Assembly (NCBI RefSeq): GCF_000741575.1 | Contig: NZ_JGYV01000005.1 | Location: forward strand, 62,001 to 126,000 | Length of the DNA stretch: 64,000 nt | From: Bifidobacterium cuniculi | GTDB lineage: Bacteria > Actinomycetota > Actinomycetes > Actinomycetales > Bifidobacteriaceae | Reading direction: 5' to 3' | Shown: positions 54,789 through 63,121 of the stretch, piece after piece | Numbering within the stretch: the first letter of the stretch is position 1 | How the letters are laid out: every line of letters starts with the position of its first letter | The notes under the pieces: model-generated | The model's database searches: none | Seen by the model: the letters and a program-made list of their open reading frames with translations, nothing else | What the model was told of the DNA's origin: nothing | Made by a program: the position numbers and the translations under genes

Positions 54789-55592
54789 TCAGCCGAAGAG
54801 GCGGGCCAGCCAGTCCAGGGCCAGCTTCATCCATGTCTGCACGCAGGGTTCGATGCCGTTGACGCCCTGCCAGGCGGTCTGCGCGGTGCCGAGGGCCAGT
54901 CCGTGGCCGCCGCTGGGGAAGAGGTGCGCCTCGACGGGCACGCCGGCCTTGTGGCAGGCCTCGACCAGCATGAGCGTGTTCTCGACCGGCACGCAGTCGT
55001 CCGGCACGGTGTGCCACACGAAGACCGGGGGAGTCCGGGCGTCGATGTGCTGCTCCACGCTTACCTCGTCCATCTTCTCCTGCTTGCCGTAGTCCTCGCC
55101 GAGCAGGGCGCTGAAGCTGCCGTCGTGGCGGAATTCGCCTGCGGTGATCACCGGATAGCCGAGCATGAGCGCCTGGGGGCGCAGCTCGTCCGGGTCGTAG
55201 CCGTGGGCGCGCAGCACCTCGTCCGAGGCGCCCGTGGCGAAGTCGGCAGCCAGGTGGCCGCCGGCGGAGAAGCCGATGACGGCAATGCGGTCTAGGTCGA
55301 CATGCCATTCGTCCGCGTGTGCGCGGATCTCGGCGAGGGCGGCCGCCACCTGCAGCAGCTGGGTGGGGTAGGTGGCCGGACGGCACGAGTAGCGCAGTAC
55401 GAAGGTGTTGCAGTCCGCCGCGAGGAACTGGAGGGCGATCGGCTCGCTTTCGCGGTCGGATGTCATCTCGTAGCCGCCGCCGGGGATCACCAGCACGGTG
55501 GTACGGGTGCGGTTGGGGAGGATCTCCTCGGAGTTGTCGGGGACATAGCCAAAGAGGCGTGCGTCGTCAATGACGCGGGAAATGTATTGCAT
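54789..55592 (-). CDS. Alpha/beta-hydrolase, acetyl-xylan-esterase-like
   Basis: 267 aa, no signal peptide. The oxyanion motif is VIPGGGYEMTSDRE, the nucleophile elbow GFSAGGHLA, the acid likely in VPDDCVPVENT and the histidine in SGGHGL. These fit the BD-FAE/esterase group of small carbohydrate esterases. In the context of the adjacent glycan block it could remove O-acetyl groups from imported oligosaccharides (galactosyl residues of xyloglucan are often acetylated in plants). Substrate not proven. The start ATG at 55592 has little upstream ribosome site. Confidence 0.8.
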   Translation of the reverse strand: MQYISRVIDDARLFGYVPDNSEEILPNRTRTTVLVIPGGGYEMTSDRESEPIALQFLAADCNTFVLRYSCRPATYPTQLLQVAAALAEIRAHADEWHVDLDRIAVIGFSAGGHLAADFATGASDEVLRAHGYDPDELRPQALMLGYPVITAGEFRHDGSFSALLGEDYGKQEKMDEVSVEQHIDARTPPVFVWHTVPDDCVPVENTLMLVEACHKAGVPVEAHLFPSGGHGLALGTAQTAWQGVNGIEPCVQTWMKLALDWLARLFG

Positions 55593-55704
55593 GAGGACTT
55601 ATTGTAGGCGTTGAACTATACCGAGTGGGTGGGTGTGAGCTTCGAGGGAACGAAATGCCGTTCGGAGGGTCGGTTTTGGCGCAACGGCATGATACGACGG
55701 AAAC

Positions 55705-55767
55705 GTGTGTCTGGAATCGGCCCTTACGCGCTCTCCTGATTGGCGTGAGGGCCGATTCCGGACACAC
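55705..55767. terminator. Hairpin followed by T tract
   Basis: GTGTGTCTGGAATCGGCCC pairs with GGGCCGATTCCGGACACAC, followed by TTTTT. A strong rho-independent-type hairpin in the 470-bp gap between the esterase and the GNAT remnant. No gene ends immediately beside it. Confidence 0.6.
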
Positions 55768-55870
55768 TTTTTGGCCGGTGGCCCGACAGTGCCCAGGCGA
55801 CAGCTTGGTGTGAGCAGGCCTTGCCCGGGGGAATCGGGCCACGGGAGTCCCTTGTTCCGAGCTGGTGCAT

Positions 55871-55992
55871 GTCGCACGCTCCGGCGCCAGTCTCGTTGCG
55901 TGCGACGTCGTGATTACGTCGAACGGCGCAATGACGCGGTTTCGTGGCGTCCGCACGTCGCACGCAACGAAACGGGTGCCGGAGTGTGCGAC
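55871..55992. repeat. Nested inverted repeat with GTCGCACGC core
   Basis: GTCGCACGCTCCGGCGCC pairs with the right end GGTGCCGGAGTGTGCGAC. Inside each half is a further hairpin (GTCGCACGC...GCGTGCGAC). The rest of the gap 55593-56065 contains no supported gene. Confidence 0.6.
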
Positions 55993-56065
55993 GTGTTCGC
56001 CGCTCACGTCGTCGCGATCCCCGGGATTTTGCCCGGCAGGCCCCGCCTGTGCTACAACCGTGACC

Positions 56066-56703
56066 ATGGCTGTCGAGATCAGGAACCTCCCGCGACGCGA
56101 CTGCGCAACGGCCGTGGCCTTCGCCATGGAGGGCGGCGCCTTCGTCCCCTGCGAACCCTTACGCCGTGCCTGCGCCTGGTGGTTGTGGTACGGGGCTGCG
56201 CCGGGCGACGCAGGTCATCGGCGCCTATGACGGCGACCGTCTCCTGGGCGTGCTGCTCGCCAGGATGCGGGGTGGCAAGACCCGTCCGCTGCCCTTGGGT
56301 GCGCGGCTGGTGTGGCGTGCCATGGACGTGGTGGTGACCGTGGGCAATCTGGAGGCCGGCCATGCGCGTGCGAAGCGCGTCATGCTCGACGACTACCTGC
56401 GTGGGCGAGATCCTGTTCCTGACCGTCGACCCGCACGCCGGCATGTCCGGCGTCGGCACCGCCCTGCTTACCGAACTGGCGCGCCGCGAGCCCGGCAGGG
56501 AGGTCTTCCTGTACACCGCCAGCAGCTGTGCCTGGCAGTTCTACGAGCATCGCGGCTTTGTGCGCTATGGCGAGCAGATGGTCAGGACGACGGGGAAAGG
56601 TCCCGGGCTGGCCTGCATGCTCTACGCGAGGACACTGCCGACGATCAGAAAGCCGAGCATCCCCCGGCGCCTGACCTCATTCTTCTCCATCCGCCGGCGT
56701 TGA
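56066..56703 (+). pseudogene. GNAT acetyltransferase, frameshifted paralogue of 37280-37945
   Basis: Three frames carry, in order, MAVEIRNLPRRDCATAVAFA, then LRRATQVIGAYDGDRLLGVL, then GEILFLTVDPHAGMSGVGTA to the end. The first shift is near 56195 (TACGGGGCTGCG against TACGACGAGCTGCG in the intact gene). The second, near 56402, removes about 14 bases (a RDHRPD-equivalent stretch). The C-terminus RKPSIPRRL matches IKKPSIPRRL of the intact copy. It is a decayed duplicate. Confidence 0.85.
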
Positions 56704-56729
56704 TGTCTGTCCTGTCCAGTCCTGTCCTG

Positions 56730-56882
56730 TTGTTGTGTCGTGTTAGGGCGGGCACCCGCTCGGGGGTGGCTCCGTACTTAGGGCGGGCACCGGCTTGAAG
56801 AACTCTGAGTTCTTCAAGCCGGTGCCCGCCCTAAGTACGGAGCCACCCCCGAGCGGGTGCCCGCCCTAACACGACACAACAA
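56730..56882. repeat. 153-bp perfect palindrome, paralogous to 37963-38192
   Basis: Arms of 76 bases are exactly complementary around a single central T. Each arm holds two units starting TTAGGGCGGGCACC. It lies between the GNAT remnant and the DedA remnant, the same position as the palindrome at 37963-38192. The arm sequences differ between the two loci, and the middle unit is missing, yet each palindrome is perfectly paired within itself. Confidence 0.92.
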
Positions 56883-56907
56883 CAAAACGACGAGAGGAAC
56901 GGGGGGA

Positions 56908-57161
56908 TCAGCTCGCGTCGGATTGCGTGTGGGGCGTGGTCTCCGTCTTGGCGGTCTCGGTGACGCTTGCGGACTTCTTCTTGCCGGACTTCGCCTTGAC
57001 CAGGCCGAGGATGGCGACGATCACCAGTTCGAAGTTCTCCTGTACCACGGGGATGCCGCCGAAGAAGTAGCCCAGGAGGGTGAACAGGCTCGACCAGATC
57101 CAGCCGGCGATGGCCCCGCGCGGGTCCTTGAGCAGGTTGGCAATGAATGGATAAAGCCCAC
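56908..57161 (-). pseudogene. DedA family gene remnant with internal deletion
   Basis: Opens like the intact copy at 38990 (GTG GGC TTT ATC CAT), but a base change near 57135 shifts the frame. Then ANLLKDPRGAIAGWI joins directly to WSSLFTLLGYFFGGIPVVQE, deleting roughly 140-150 residues, and a second small deletion removes the VISLIPTIV equivalent. The C-terminal GKKKSASVTETAKTE is like that of the intact DedA. The downstream gap 57162-57596 holds no gene except the direct repeats at 57390. Confidence 0.85.
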
Positions 57162-57389
57162 AAGCGATTCTTCGACACAAGCGGTCGGAAGCGGTCACCT
57201 GGCCCAGACGCCGTTTTCCTGTGTACCACGCCCGCTCCGCCCGCCGTGGCAGGCCGCCGATGATTGCTCCCTGCCGGCCACCGGTGACATTCCTCACCAA
57301 TCCCGCCGGGGAAAGGTGACTGCCGTCACCGTGTCGATGGCGTCCCGGCTGCCACCATGGACCTTGCCTTCGCTGTGTGCGACACGGGC

Positions 57390-57431
57390 CATACCCTGAT
57401 TCATACCCTGAATCTACCCTGATTGTCCCTG
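57390..57431 (+). promoter_or_regulatory. Three to four phased 12-bp direct repeats upstream of the ABC exporter
   Basis: CATACCCTGATT, CATACCCTGAAT, CTACCCTGATT and GTCCCTGAAA follow one another at about 12-base spacing, 165-205 bases before the ATPase gene. Such direct repeats are typical of response-regulator sites. No regulator gene is next to it. Confidence 0.45.
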
Positions 57432-57596
57432 AAAACGCCAATGTCGCACGGCAGGATGGAAGGACCCAATCGTTTGCGGCGACCTCACCCATGCGGGACA
57501 TACCTGGTGAGGCATGCTGGGCAACATGCGTATGGCAACCCATACGACACCGGCGGACGCCGACGGCGGGAAACCGAAAGAGAAAAAGGAGACATC

Positions 57597-58442
57597 GTGG
57601 CCAAGAGCGCGAAGCAGAACATGCGGCAGCATGGTACCAGTGATCCCGTGGTGGCGCGGGCGAGTGACCTGTGCAAGCGGTACGGTTCGGGGGAGAACGA
57701 GGTCGTGGCACTCGACCACATCGACGTCGAGTTCCGGCGCGGCCAGCTGACGGCGATCATGGGGCCGTCCGGCTCGGGCAAGTCCACGTTGATGCACTGC
57801 ATGGCCGGGCTGGACACCCCGACTTCCGGCACCGTGGACGTGGAGGGGCTCGAGGTGTCCTCCATGAACCAGAAGCAGCTGACCAGGCTGCGCCGCAAGG
57901 AGATCGGATTCATCTTCCAGTCCTTCAACCTGGTGCCCACCCTGGATGCCGAGGAGAACATCCTGCTGCCATTGCAGATCGCCAAGCGGCCGATCGACCG
58001 CGACTGGTTCCGCAAGATCGTGCGGGTCGTCGGGCTGGAGAACCGCCTGGACCACCGTCCCAGCCAGCTGTCCGGCGGCCAGCAACAGCGCGTGGCATGC
58101 GCACGCGCCATGATGCAGCGCCCGTCGGTGATCTTCGCGGACGAGCCGACCGGCAACCTGGATTCGCGTTCCTCGCGCGAGGTGCTCGGCTTCCTCAAGC
58201 AGTCGGTGCGCGAGTACGGCCAGTCGATCGTCATGGTGACGCACGACCCGCGCGCGGCGAGCTTCGCGGACCGTGTGCTCGTGCTTGCGGACGGCAGGAT
58301 CACGCACGACATGGAGCATCCGTCGTACGAGTCCATCCTCGAGGTATTCGCCGGCGAGGATGACGTGACCGTCGACGAGATCCTCGACCCGGCCGCCGGC
58401 ACGGGGGAGCGTTCCTCCCAGGGCAAGGGGGCGCGCGCATGA
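57597..58442 (+). CDS. ABC transporter ATPase, MacB/LolD-type
   Basis: 281 aa, GTG start at 57597 with AAAAAGGAGA upstream. Walker A GPSGSGKS (56-63), Q-loop FIFQSFNLVPTL, signature LSGGQQQRVACARAM (158-172), Walker B VIFADEPTGNLD, H-loop VMVTHD. It energises the FtsX-type permease with which it overlaps by four bases (ATGA at 58439-58442). This type of pair exports antimicrobial peptides or lipoproteins or works as a mechanotransmission system. The C-terminal extension after residue 240 (EDDVTVDEILDPAAGTG) is acidic and not part of the core. Confidence 0.92.
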   Translation: MAKSAKQNMRQHGTSDPVVARASDLCKRYGSGENEVVALDHIDVEFRRGQLTAIMGPSGSGKSTLMHCMAGLDTPTSGTVDVEGLEVSSMNQKQLTRLRRKEIGFIFQSFNLVPTLDAEENILLPLQIAKRPIDRDWFRKIVRVVGLENRLDHRPSQLSGGQQQRVACARAMMQRPSVIFADEPTGNLDSRSSREVLGFLKQSVREYGQSIVMVTHDPRAASFADRVLVLADGRITHDMEHPSYESILEVFAGEDDVTVDEILDPAAGTGERSSQGKGARA

Positions 58443-61282
58443 TCAGGATCGGCTTGAGGGACGCGAAGTCCCATATGCGTCGTTTCGTGATGTCGATCAT
58501 AGCGATTGCGCTGGGTGTCGCCTTCGTGGTGGGCTCCTTCTGCTTCGGCGAGATGCTTGATTCGCAGATCGACAGCATGATGGCGTCGAATTCGGACGCG
58601 GACGTGTACGTCTCCAGTTCCGTGGTGAAGACGGACGACGATGGTGAACCGTCCGGCACGGCGGATGACGGCAAGGTCCAGTACGAGGACATCGACCCGG
58701 ACGTTGCCGGTACGCTGGAGGAGATTGACGGCGTGAGCAGCGCCAAGGTGTTCTACAACTACATGGGCGCGGTCCTGGTGAAGAAGGACGGCACCGCGGT
58801 TAACGGCGGTGGTGCCCCGACCCTGCTCCTGGGCATTGATGCGCAGCAGCCGTGGCGTGCCGCGAAACTGACGGACGGCCATTGGCCCGAGAACGACCGC
58901 GAGATTGCCCTGCATGCAGGCGCGGCCGACCAGTCCGGGCTGAAGGTGGGCGACACTGCCACGCTGGTACTGCCCGACGGGCCCGAACAATTCAAGGTGG
59001 TCGGCACCTTCGACACGGATGCCGCACAGATGGGTGCCTCCCTGGTCGCCATTTCCCCTGCGCTTGCCAGGCAGCTCGCAGTTGAGACGAACCACACGGA
59101 CAAGGTCGGCACCATCGGGGTCTACGGCGACGAGCACACGCCGCTGGACGCCAAGGCGCAGGAAGCACTTGCCGGGAAGATCCGTGCGGCGCTCGGCTCC
59201 ACGGAGCAGGTCAAGGTGGAAACCGGTGAGCAGGCGCGCGCCGACGATGCCAAGAGCACGAAGGAACAGCTGGGCTTCATCCAGCCGCTGATCATGGTAT
59301 TCGCCGTGATTGCACTGTTCGTGGGATCCTTCATCATCGCGAATACCTTTACCATGATCGTCCGCGATTCGATGCGCGGTTACGCACTGCTGCGCTCCGT
59401 GGGCGCCTCGCCGGCGCAGGTGTTCCTCACGGTGGTCGTGCAGGCCGTCCTGCTGGGCGTGGTCGGCTCCGTGATCGGTGTCCTGCTGGGCTGGGGATTG
59501 CTTGAATTGATTGCGCAGGGCATGAACCAGATGGGCTATGCGCTGTCCGGTTCCGCGGCCCCCTCCACCATGGACGTGGTATGGGGCGTGGTGATCGGCA
59601 TCGCCGTCTCCGTGCTGGGCGCATCCATCCCGGCAAGGACCGCGGCGACCGCACCGCCGATCCAGGCGATGAACGAGACGGTCAACCCCGAGAAGCCCGT
59701 CAGAACGCGCGGTGCCATTGGCATTGCCATGATGGTGTTCGGTGCGCTGGCCTGGTGGCTGGCCTACGGCCTGGCAACCGGGGATGGCAAGCCGACGCCG
59801 TGGGATGCCGTCAACGGCATGGACAGCGTGATTCCGATGGCGTTGGGAGCCGTGTGCCTGGTCATCGGCGTCATCGTGGCCGGTCCCGCCCTGGTCGGTC
59901 CCGCCGGCAAGATACTCGGCTGGGTTCCCGACCACGTGTTCCCGGTGACCGGCAGGCTCGCCTCGCGCAACCTCGCGCGCGCCAAGCGGCGCACCGCGAA
60001 TACGGCAGCCGCCCTGTTCGTGGGCATCGCCATCGTCAGCTGCCTGGGCGTGATTGCCGGTTCCGTCAAGGCCTCGCTCAACGACGTGGTGGACACGGGC
60101 ATGGATGCCGATTACGCGGTGCGTTCCGCGTCGATGACGACAGCCCTGCAGGACAAGGCTGTCAAGGAGATGGAACAGGTCAAGGGCATCGAGGCCAGCG
60201 CCACGCTCCGCCAAATGTACGGCGTCACCGTCGGCGGCAAGGATGTGCCGGCCGCCATCACGCAGCCGGCGCTGCTCACGACGATTGCCCCGCCGCAGGT
60301 GCAGGACGGCAATGCCGCCAAGGCATTGGAGGACGGCCAGCTGGTGGTCGGCCAGTCCCTGGCCGACAAGTACGGGTGGAAGCTCGGCCAGCGGCTCGAA
60401 TTGAAGGCCACCACGACGGACATCGACGAGGCGGCCACGGCCAAGGCTCAGGAAGCCTACCAGCGGCAGGTCGAGGAACAGGCAGGCAAACTGCAGGCCG
60501 AGGCCCGGCAGCTGGCCCTCGCAGGCGATGCCGACGGCGCCCGATCCAAGGTGGCACAGGCGCAGCAGGTGGTCGAGGATGCGCAGCACGTGGACCCGCA
60601 ATCCCTGGTCAAGACCAAGGAAGTCACCCGCAGCGAGCAGGTCACGGTCGGTGCCATCGTCGAGGACTATCTCTACGTGGACTGCGTATTGGTCAACCAG
60701 CAGCTGGCGAACAAGGTCAGCGATACGAGCTGGCAGATGCTCGACCAGCTGTACATCAAGGCCGCGCCCGGCACCGACCTGGAGACCCTGCGCAAGGACC
60801 TGGAGAAGATCGCCAAGCCGTACTACACCATCGCCGTCATGGACAAGGACGAGTTCAAGTCTTCCATGGCCTCGATGGTCGACCAGGTGCTCGCCATCAT
60901 CTACGCGCTGCTCGCCCTGTCGATTGTCATCGCAATCTTCGGCATCGTCAACACGCTTGCCCTGAACGTGTCGGAACGCACCAAGGAAATCGGCCTGCTG
61001 CGCGCCGTCGGCACCTCCAACGGGCAGGTGCGCGGCATGCTCGCCATCGAGTCGGTCATCCTGTCCGTCTACGGCACGGTCCTGGGCATCGTGGTCGGCA
61101 CCTTCGCCGGCGTGGTGCTCTGTGCGGTATACGCCGACCAGGGCATCAGCAAGATTGCCGTGCCGTGGGGCCAGTTGCTGCTCTTCCTCGCGCTCGCCAT
61201 CCTCGTCGGCCTGGTCGCCAGCGTTTCGCCCGCCCGGCGCGCAATCAAGGAGCCCGTGCTCGACGCCGTCAGGAGCGAATGA
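58439..61282 (+). CDS. FtsX/MacB-type ABC permease
   Basis: 947 aa with two FtsX modules. The N-terminal helix RFVMSIIAIALGVAFVVGSF leads to an extracytoplasmic domain. Helices of the first FtsX unit lie at about 280-400 (FVGSFIIANTFTMIVRDSMR, LLRSVGASPAQVF). A second large extracytoplasmic domain contains an Ala/Gln-rich probable coiled coil near residues 670-720. The second FtsX unit lies at about 815-940 (LLRAVGTSNGQVRGML). Ends in EPVLDAVRSE. It partners the ATPase. The layout is typical of bacteriocin or lipid-peptide export permeases in Gram-positives; no substrate gene is adjacent. Confidence 0.92.
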   Translation: MIRIGLRDAKSHMRRFVMSIIAIALGVAFVVGSFCFGEMLDSQIDSMMASNSDADVYVSSSVVKTDDDGEPSGTADDGKVQYEDIDPDVAGTLEEIDGVSSAKVFYNYMGAVLVKKDGTAVNGGGAPTLLLGIDAQQPWRAAKLTDGHWPENDREIALHAGAADQSGLKVGDTATLVLPDGPEQFKVVGTFDTDAAQMGASLVAISPALARQLAVETNHTDKVGTIGVYGDEHTPLDAKAQEALAGKIRAALGSTEQVKVETGEQARADDAKSTKEQLGFIQPLIMVFAVIALFVGSFIIANTFTMIVRDSMRGYALLRSVGASPAQVFLTVVVQAVLLGVVGSVIGVLLGWGLLELIAQGMNQMGYALSGSAAPSTMDVVWGVVIGIAVSVLGASIPARTAATAPPIQAMNETVNPEKPVRTRGAIGIAMMVFGALAWWLAYGLATGDGKPTPWDAVNGMDSVIPMALGAVCLVIGVIVAGPALVGPAGKILGWVPDHVFPVTGRLASRNLARAKRRTANTAAALFVGIAIVSCLGVIAGSVKASLNDVVDTGMDADYAVRSASMTTALQDKAVKEMEQVKGIEASATLRQMYGVTVGGKDVPAAITQPALLTTIAPPQVQDGNAAKALEDGQLVVGQSLADKYGWKLGQRLELKATTTDIDEAATAKAQEAYQRQVEEQAGKLQAEARQLALAGDADGARSKVAQAQQVVEDAQHVDPQSLVKTKEVTRSEQVTVGAIVEDYLYVDCVLVNQQLANKVSDTSWQMLDQLYIKAAPGTDLETLRKDLEKIAKPYYTIAVMDKDEFKSSMASMVDQVLAIIYALLALSIVIAIFGIVNTLALNVSERTKEIGLLRAVGTSNGQVRGMLAIESVILSVYGTVLGIVVGTFAGVVLCAVYADQGISKIAVPWGQLLLFLALAILVGLVASVSPARRAIKEPVLDAVRSE

Positions 61283-61315
61283 CGGGATGAACCCCGGCAT
61301 GGGTTGTACAAGCTC

Positions 61316-61419
61316 GCCTTCGTCTGGCAAAGCGTGTCGGTAGCGCACGCTTTGCCAGATGGGGGACACACTTCGTCTGGCAAAGCGTGTAGTACTGACA
61401 CACTTTGCCAGACGAAGGC
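61316..61419. terminator. Double hairpin built from TCTGGCAAAGCGTG units
   Basis: TCTGGCAAAGCGTG occurs twice directly and its complement twice (CACGCTTTGCCAGA, CACACTTTGCCAGA), giving two neighbouring hairpins and an outer one (GCCTTCGTC...GACGAAGGC). It lies between the convergent FtsX permease and S33 hydrolase genes, a position suited to bidirectional termination. Confidence 0.75.
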
Positions 61420-61505
61420 GGTTATTTTTCTGGAGCGTCGAGTGCAACGGCTGCATGGGCGCCATGGGCATTCGCTGCGGGGATGCCCCCATCCAACATG
61501 GTGCT

Positions 61506-62600
61506 CTAGAGGTCGGTGCGGTAGGTGTCGAGGAACCGTGTTGCCTGGATGTTGAATGCCGTCGGGTTGTCGAGGAAAGGGGTGTGTCCTGCACCGGCAA
61601 TCTCGATGTATCGCCTGTCGTGGTTGGGCATCGACCTGCAGAGGTCACGGACCATCATGCTGGGCGTAATCCAGTCGGATTGGCCTTGGATGAAGCAGAC
61701 GGGAATGGTGTCGGGAATCGTGATGTCGGCGAGCCTGTACCGGTAGTACATGTAGTTCACCAATTCGCGCTGCGACCGGATGATCCGTTCGGAATCCGAG
61801 GCCGCCAGCAGCCAACGCAAGTCCTGCATGGTGAAATCGGGTGATGTCAGGCCAAACCACAGTTGCTGCATGCCGGACAGTTCCCGGTCTCCCCGCAACG
61901 GCTTGAGCGAATCGACGACCATGCGTTCGAGCCGTATGGCATCCATGTCATCGACCGACTCGGTCTGCGCGAAGGACCGGGCATCTTCCTCGAGGCGCAT
62001 GGCGGTCTGCCGGTCGCTCAGTGCGGTGGCGGCATGCGCCGCCTCGATCTTGCCCTGCTTGAAGTCGACGACCTGTCCAGTGCCGATGTAGGCGGATACC
62101 TTCCCGGGATGGCGTTGCAGGTATTCGGTAGCCAGTACGGTGCCCCATGACTGCCCCAGAAGCACCACCCTGCCCCGTCCGTATTCGCTACGCAACCGAT
62201 CCACCAGCTCGTCCATGTCGGACAGCAGGAGTTCCAGGGTCAACTCGGGTTGTGTGGTTCCCCTGCCATGGCGATGGGTGCGTCCGCTGCCGCGCTGTTC
62301 CCATGTCGCCACGGTATAGCGTTCCTCGAGCCCCTGCTGGTAGTGGCGCGACAGATAGGTCAGGGGGTAGCCTGGACCGCCATGCACCCAGAGCACTACG
62401 GGATTGTGCCTGTCATGGCCGCGCACCTGCACGTACTGCCCAATGCCGCCAATCGTCATGTATCCCCGCCACTGCGCCGCGTCCGGGCCGGACAGGTCGG
62501 TGGACCTGCGGACACGGCGTCGGGACGCACCCACCAGGCAGCAGCCTGCCACGGACGACAGTACGGCCGTGCAGGCCAGGCCCCGTGCCATTCGTGCCAT
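61506..62600 (-). CDS. Proline-iminopeptidase-like alpha/beta hydrolase, putative lipoprotein
   Basis: 364 aa if started at the ATG at 62600, which lies 12 bases after AAGGAGG; the ATG at 62612 touches that ribosome site and seems too close. The N-terminus (ARGLACTAVLSSVAGCCLVG) looks like a lipoprotein signal. The S33 hallmarks are WVHGGPGYPL (oxyanion), LLGQSWGTVLA (Ser), GQSDWITPSM (Asp) and GAGHTPFLDN (His). The family removes N-terminal proline or acts on related small substrates. It would be anchored on the outer face of the membrane. Convergent with the exporter pair. Confidence 0.8.
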   Translation of the reverse strand: MARMARGLACTAVLSSVAGCCLVGASRRRVRRSTDLSGPDAAQWRGYMTIGGIGQYVQVRGHDRHNPVVLWVHGGPGYPLTYLSRHYQQGLEERYTVATWEQRGSGRTHRHGRGTTQPELTLELLLSDMDELVDRLRSEYGRGRVVLLGQSWGTVLATEYLQRHPGKVSAYIGTGQVVDFKQGKIEAAHAATALSDRQTAMRLEEDARSFAQTESVDDMDAIRLERMVVDSLKPLRGDRELSGMQQLWFGLTSPDFTMQDLRWLLAASDSERIIRSQRELVNYMYYRYRLADITIPDTIPVCFIQGQSDWITPSMMVRDLCRSMPNHDRRYIEIAGAGHTPFLDNPTAFNIQATRFLDTYRTDL

Positions 62601-62705
62601 GGTTGCCTTCATCCTCCTTCTCGATTCGGCGTTCCGTCCCGGCAAGCATACCGGTACATATACATGGCCACGGGCGCGCATGCCTGCGACCGTGGCCATC
62701 CCATC

Positions 62706-63095
62706 CTAGCGGGTCAGCATGCGTTCCATGCCCGGTCCATCCGTGGCTGTGGGCATGGCCGTGTAGCCATGACGGCCATAGAAGCCTTCGGCGTCCTTCG
62801 ACGACCGCAGGTCAGCGCAGATCTTCCAGCCCTCCTGCAGGCTACTTGCTGCGTACCGTTCGACGTACCTCAGGAGGCAACCGCCAACGCAACGGTGCCG
62901 CCACGACGGTGCAACGACCAGTTCGGTGAGGAATGCGTGCATGGCATGGTCGGAAAGCAGCCCTGCCATCGCAATGGCTTCGCCGGCCGCCCTGAGCACG
63001 AAGGATGCGTCACGGCCGGCCAATGCCCATGCCACCTGTCTGGCCGAAGGTGGCGTCCATCCTGCGCTGTCGTACAGCTTGAGGAACTCGTCCAC
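62706..63095 (-). CDS. Small GNAT acetyltransferase, possibly N-terminally truncated
   Basis: 129 aa from a GTG. DEFLKLYDSAGWTPPSARQV at the start, then AIAMAGLLSDHAMHAFLTEL and APSWRHRCVGGCLLRYVER, with the CoA loop RHRCVGGCLL partly altered (usual Q/RGxGxG/A). Family members normally have about 10-15 more residues before DEFLKLY. Those residues would fall in the preceding gene fragment, so a start was probably lost. Substrate unknown. Confidence 0.5.
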   Translation of the reverse strand: MDEFLKLYDSAGWTPPSARQVAWALAGRDASFVLRAAGEAIAMAGLLSDHAMHAFLTELVVAPSWRHRCVGGCLLRYVERYAASSLQEGWKICADLRSSKDAEGFYGRHGYTAMPTATDGPGMERMLTR

Positions 63096-63121
63096 GCCGC
63101 GAGGTCCCGCGAGAGTGTCAA

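Noticed and set aside
57485-61648. Antisense open frame of about 1390 codons opposite the ABC/FtsX pair
   Set aside because: The sense strand has complete ATPase and permease motifs; the antisense reading is low-complexity Arg/His/Asp-rich.
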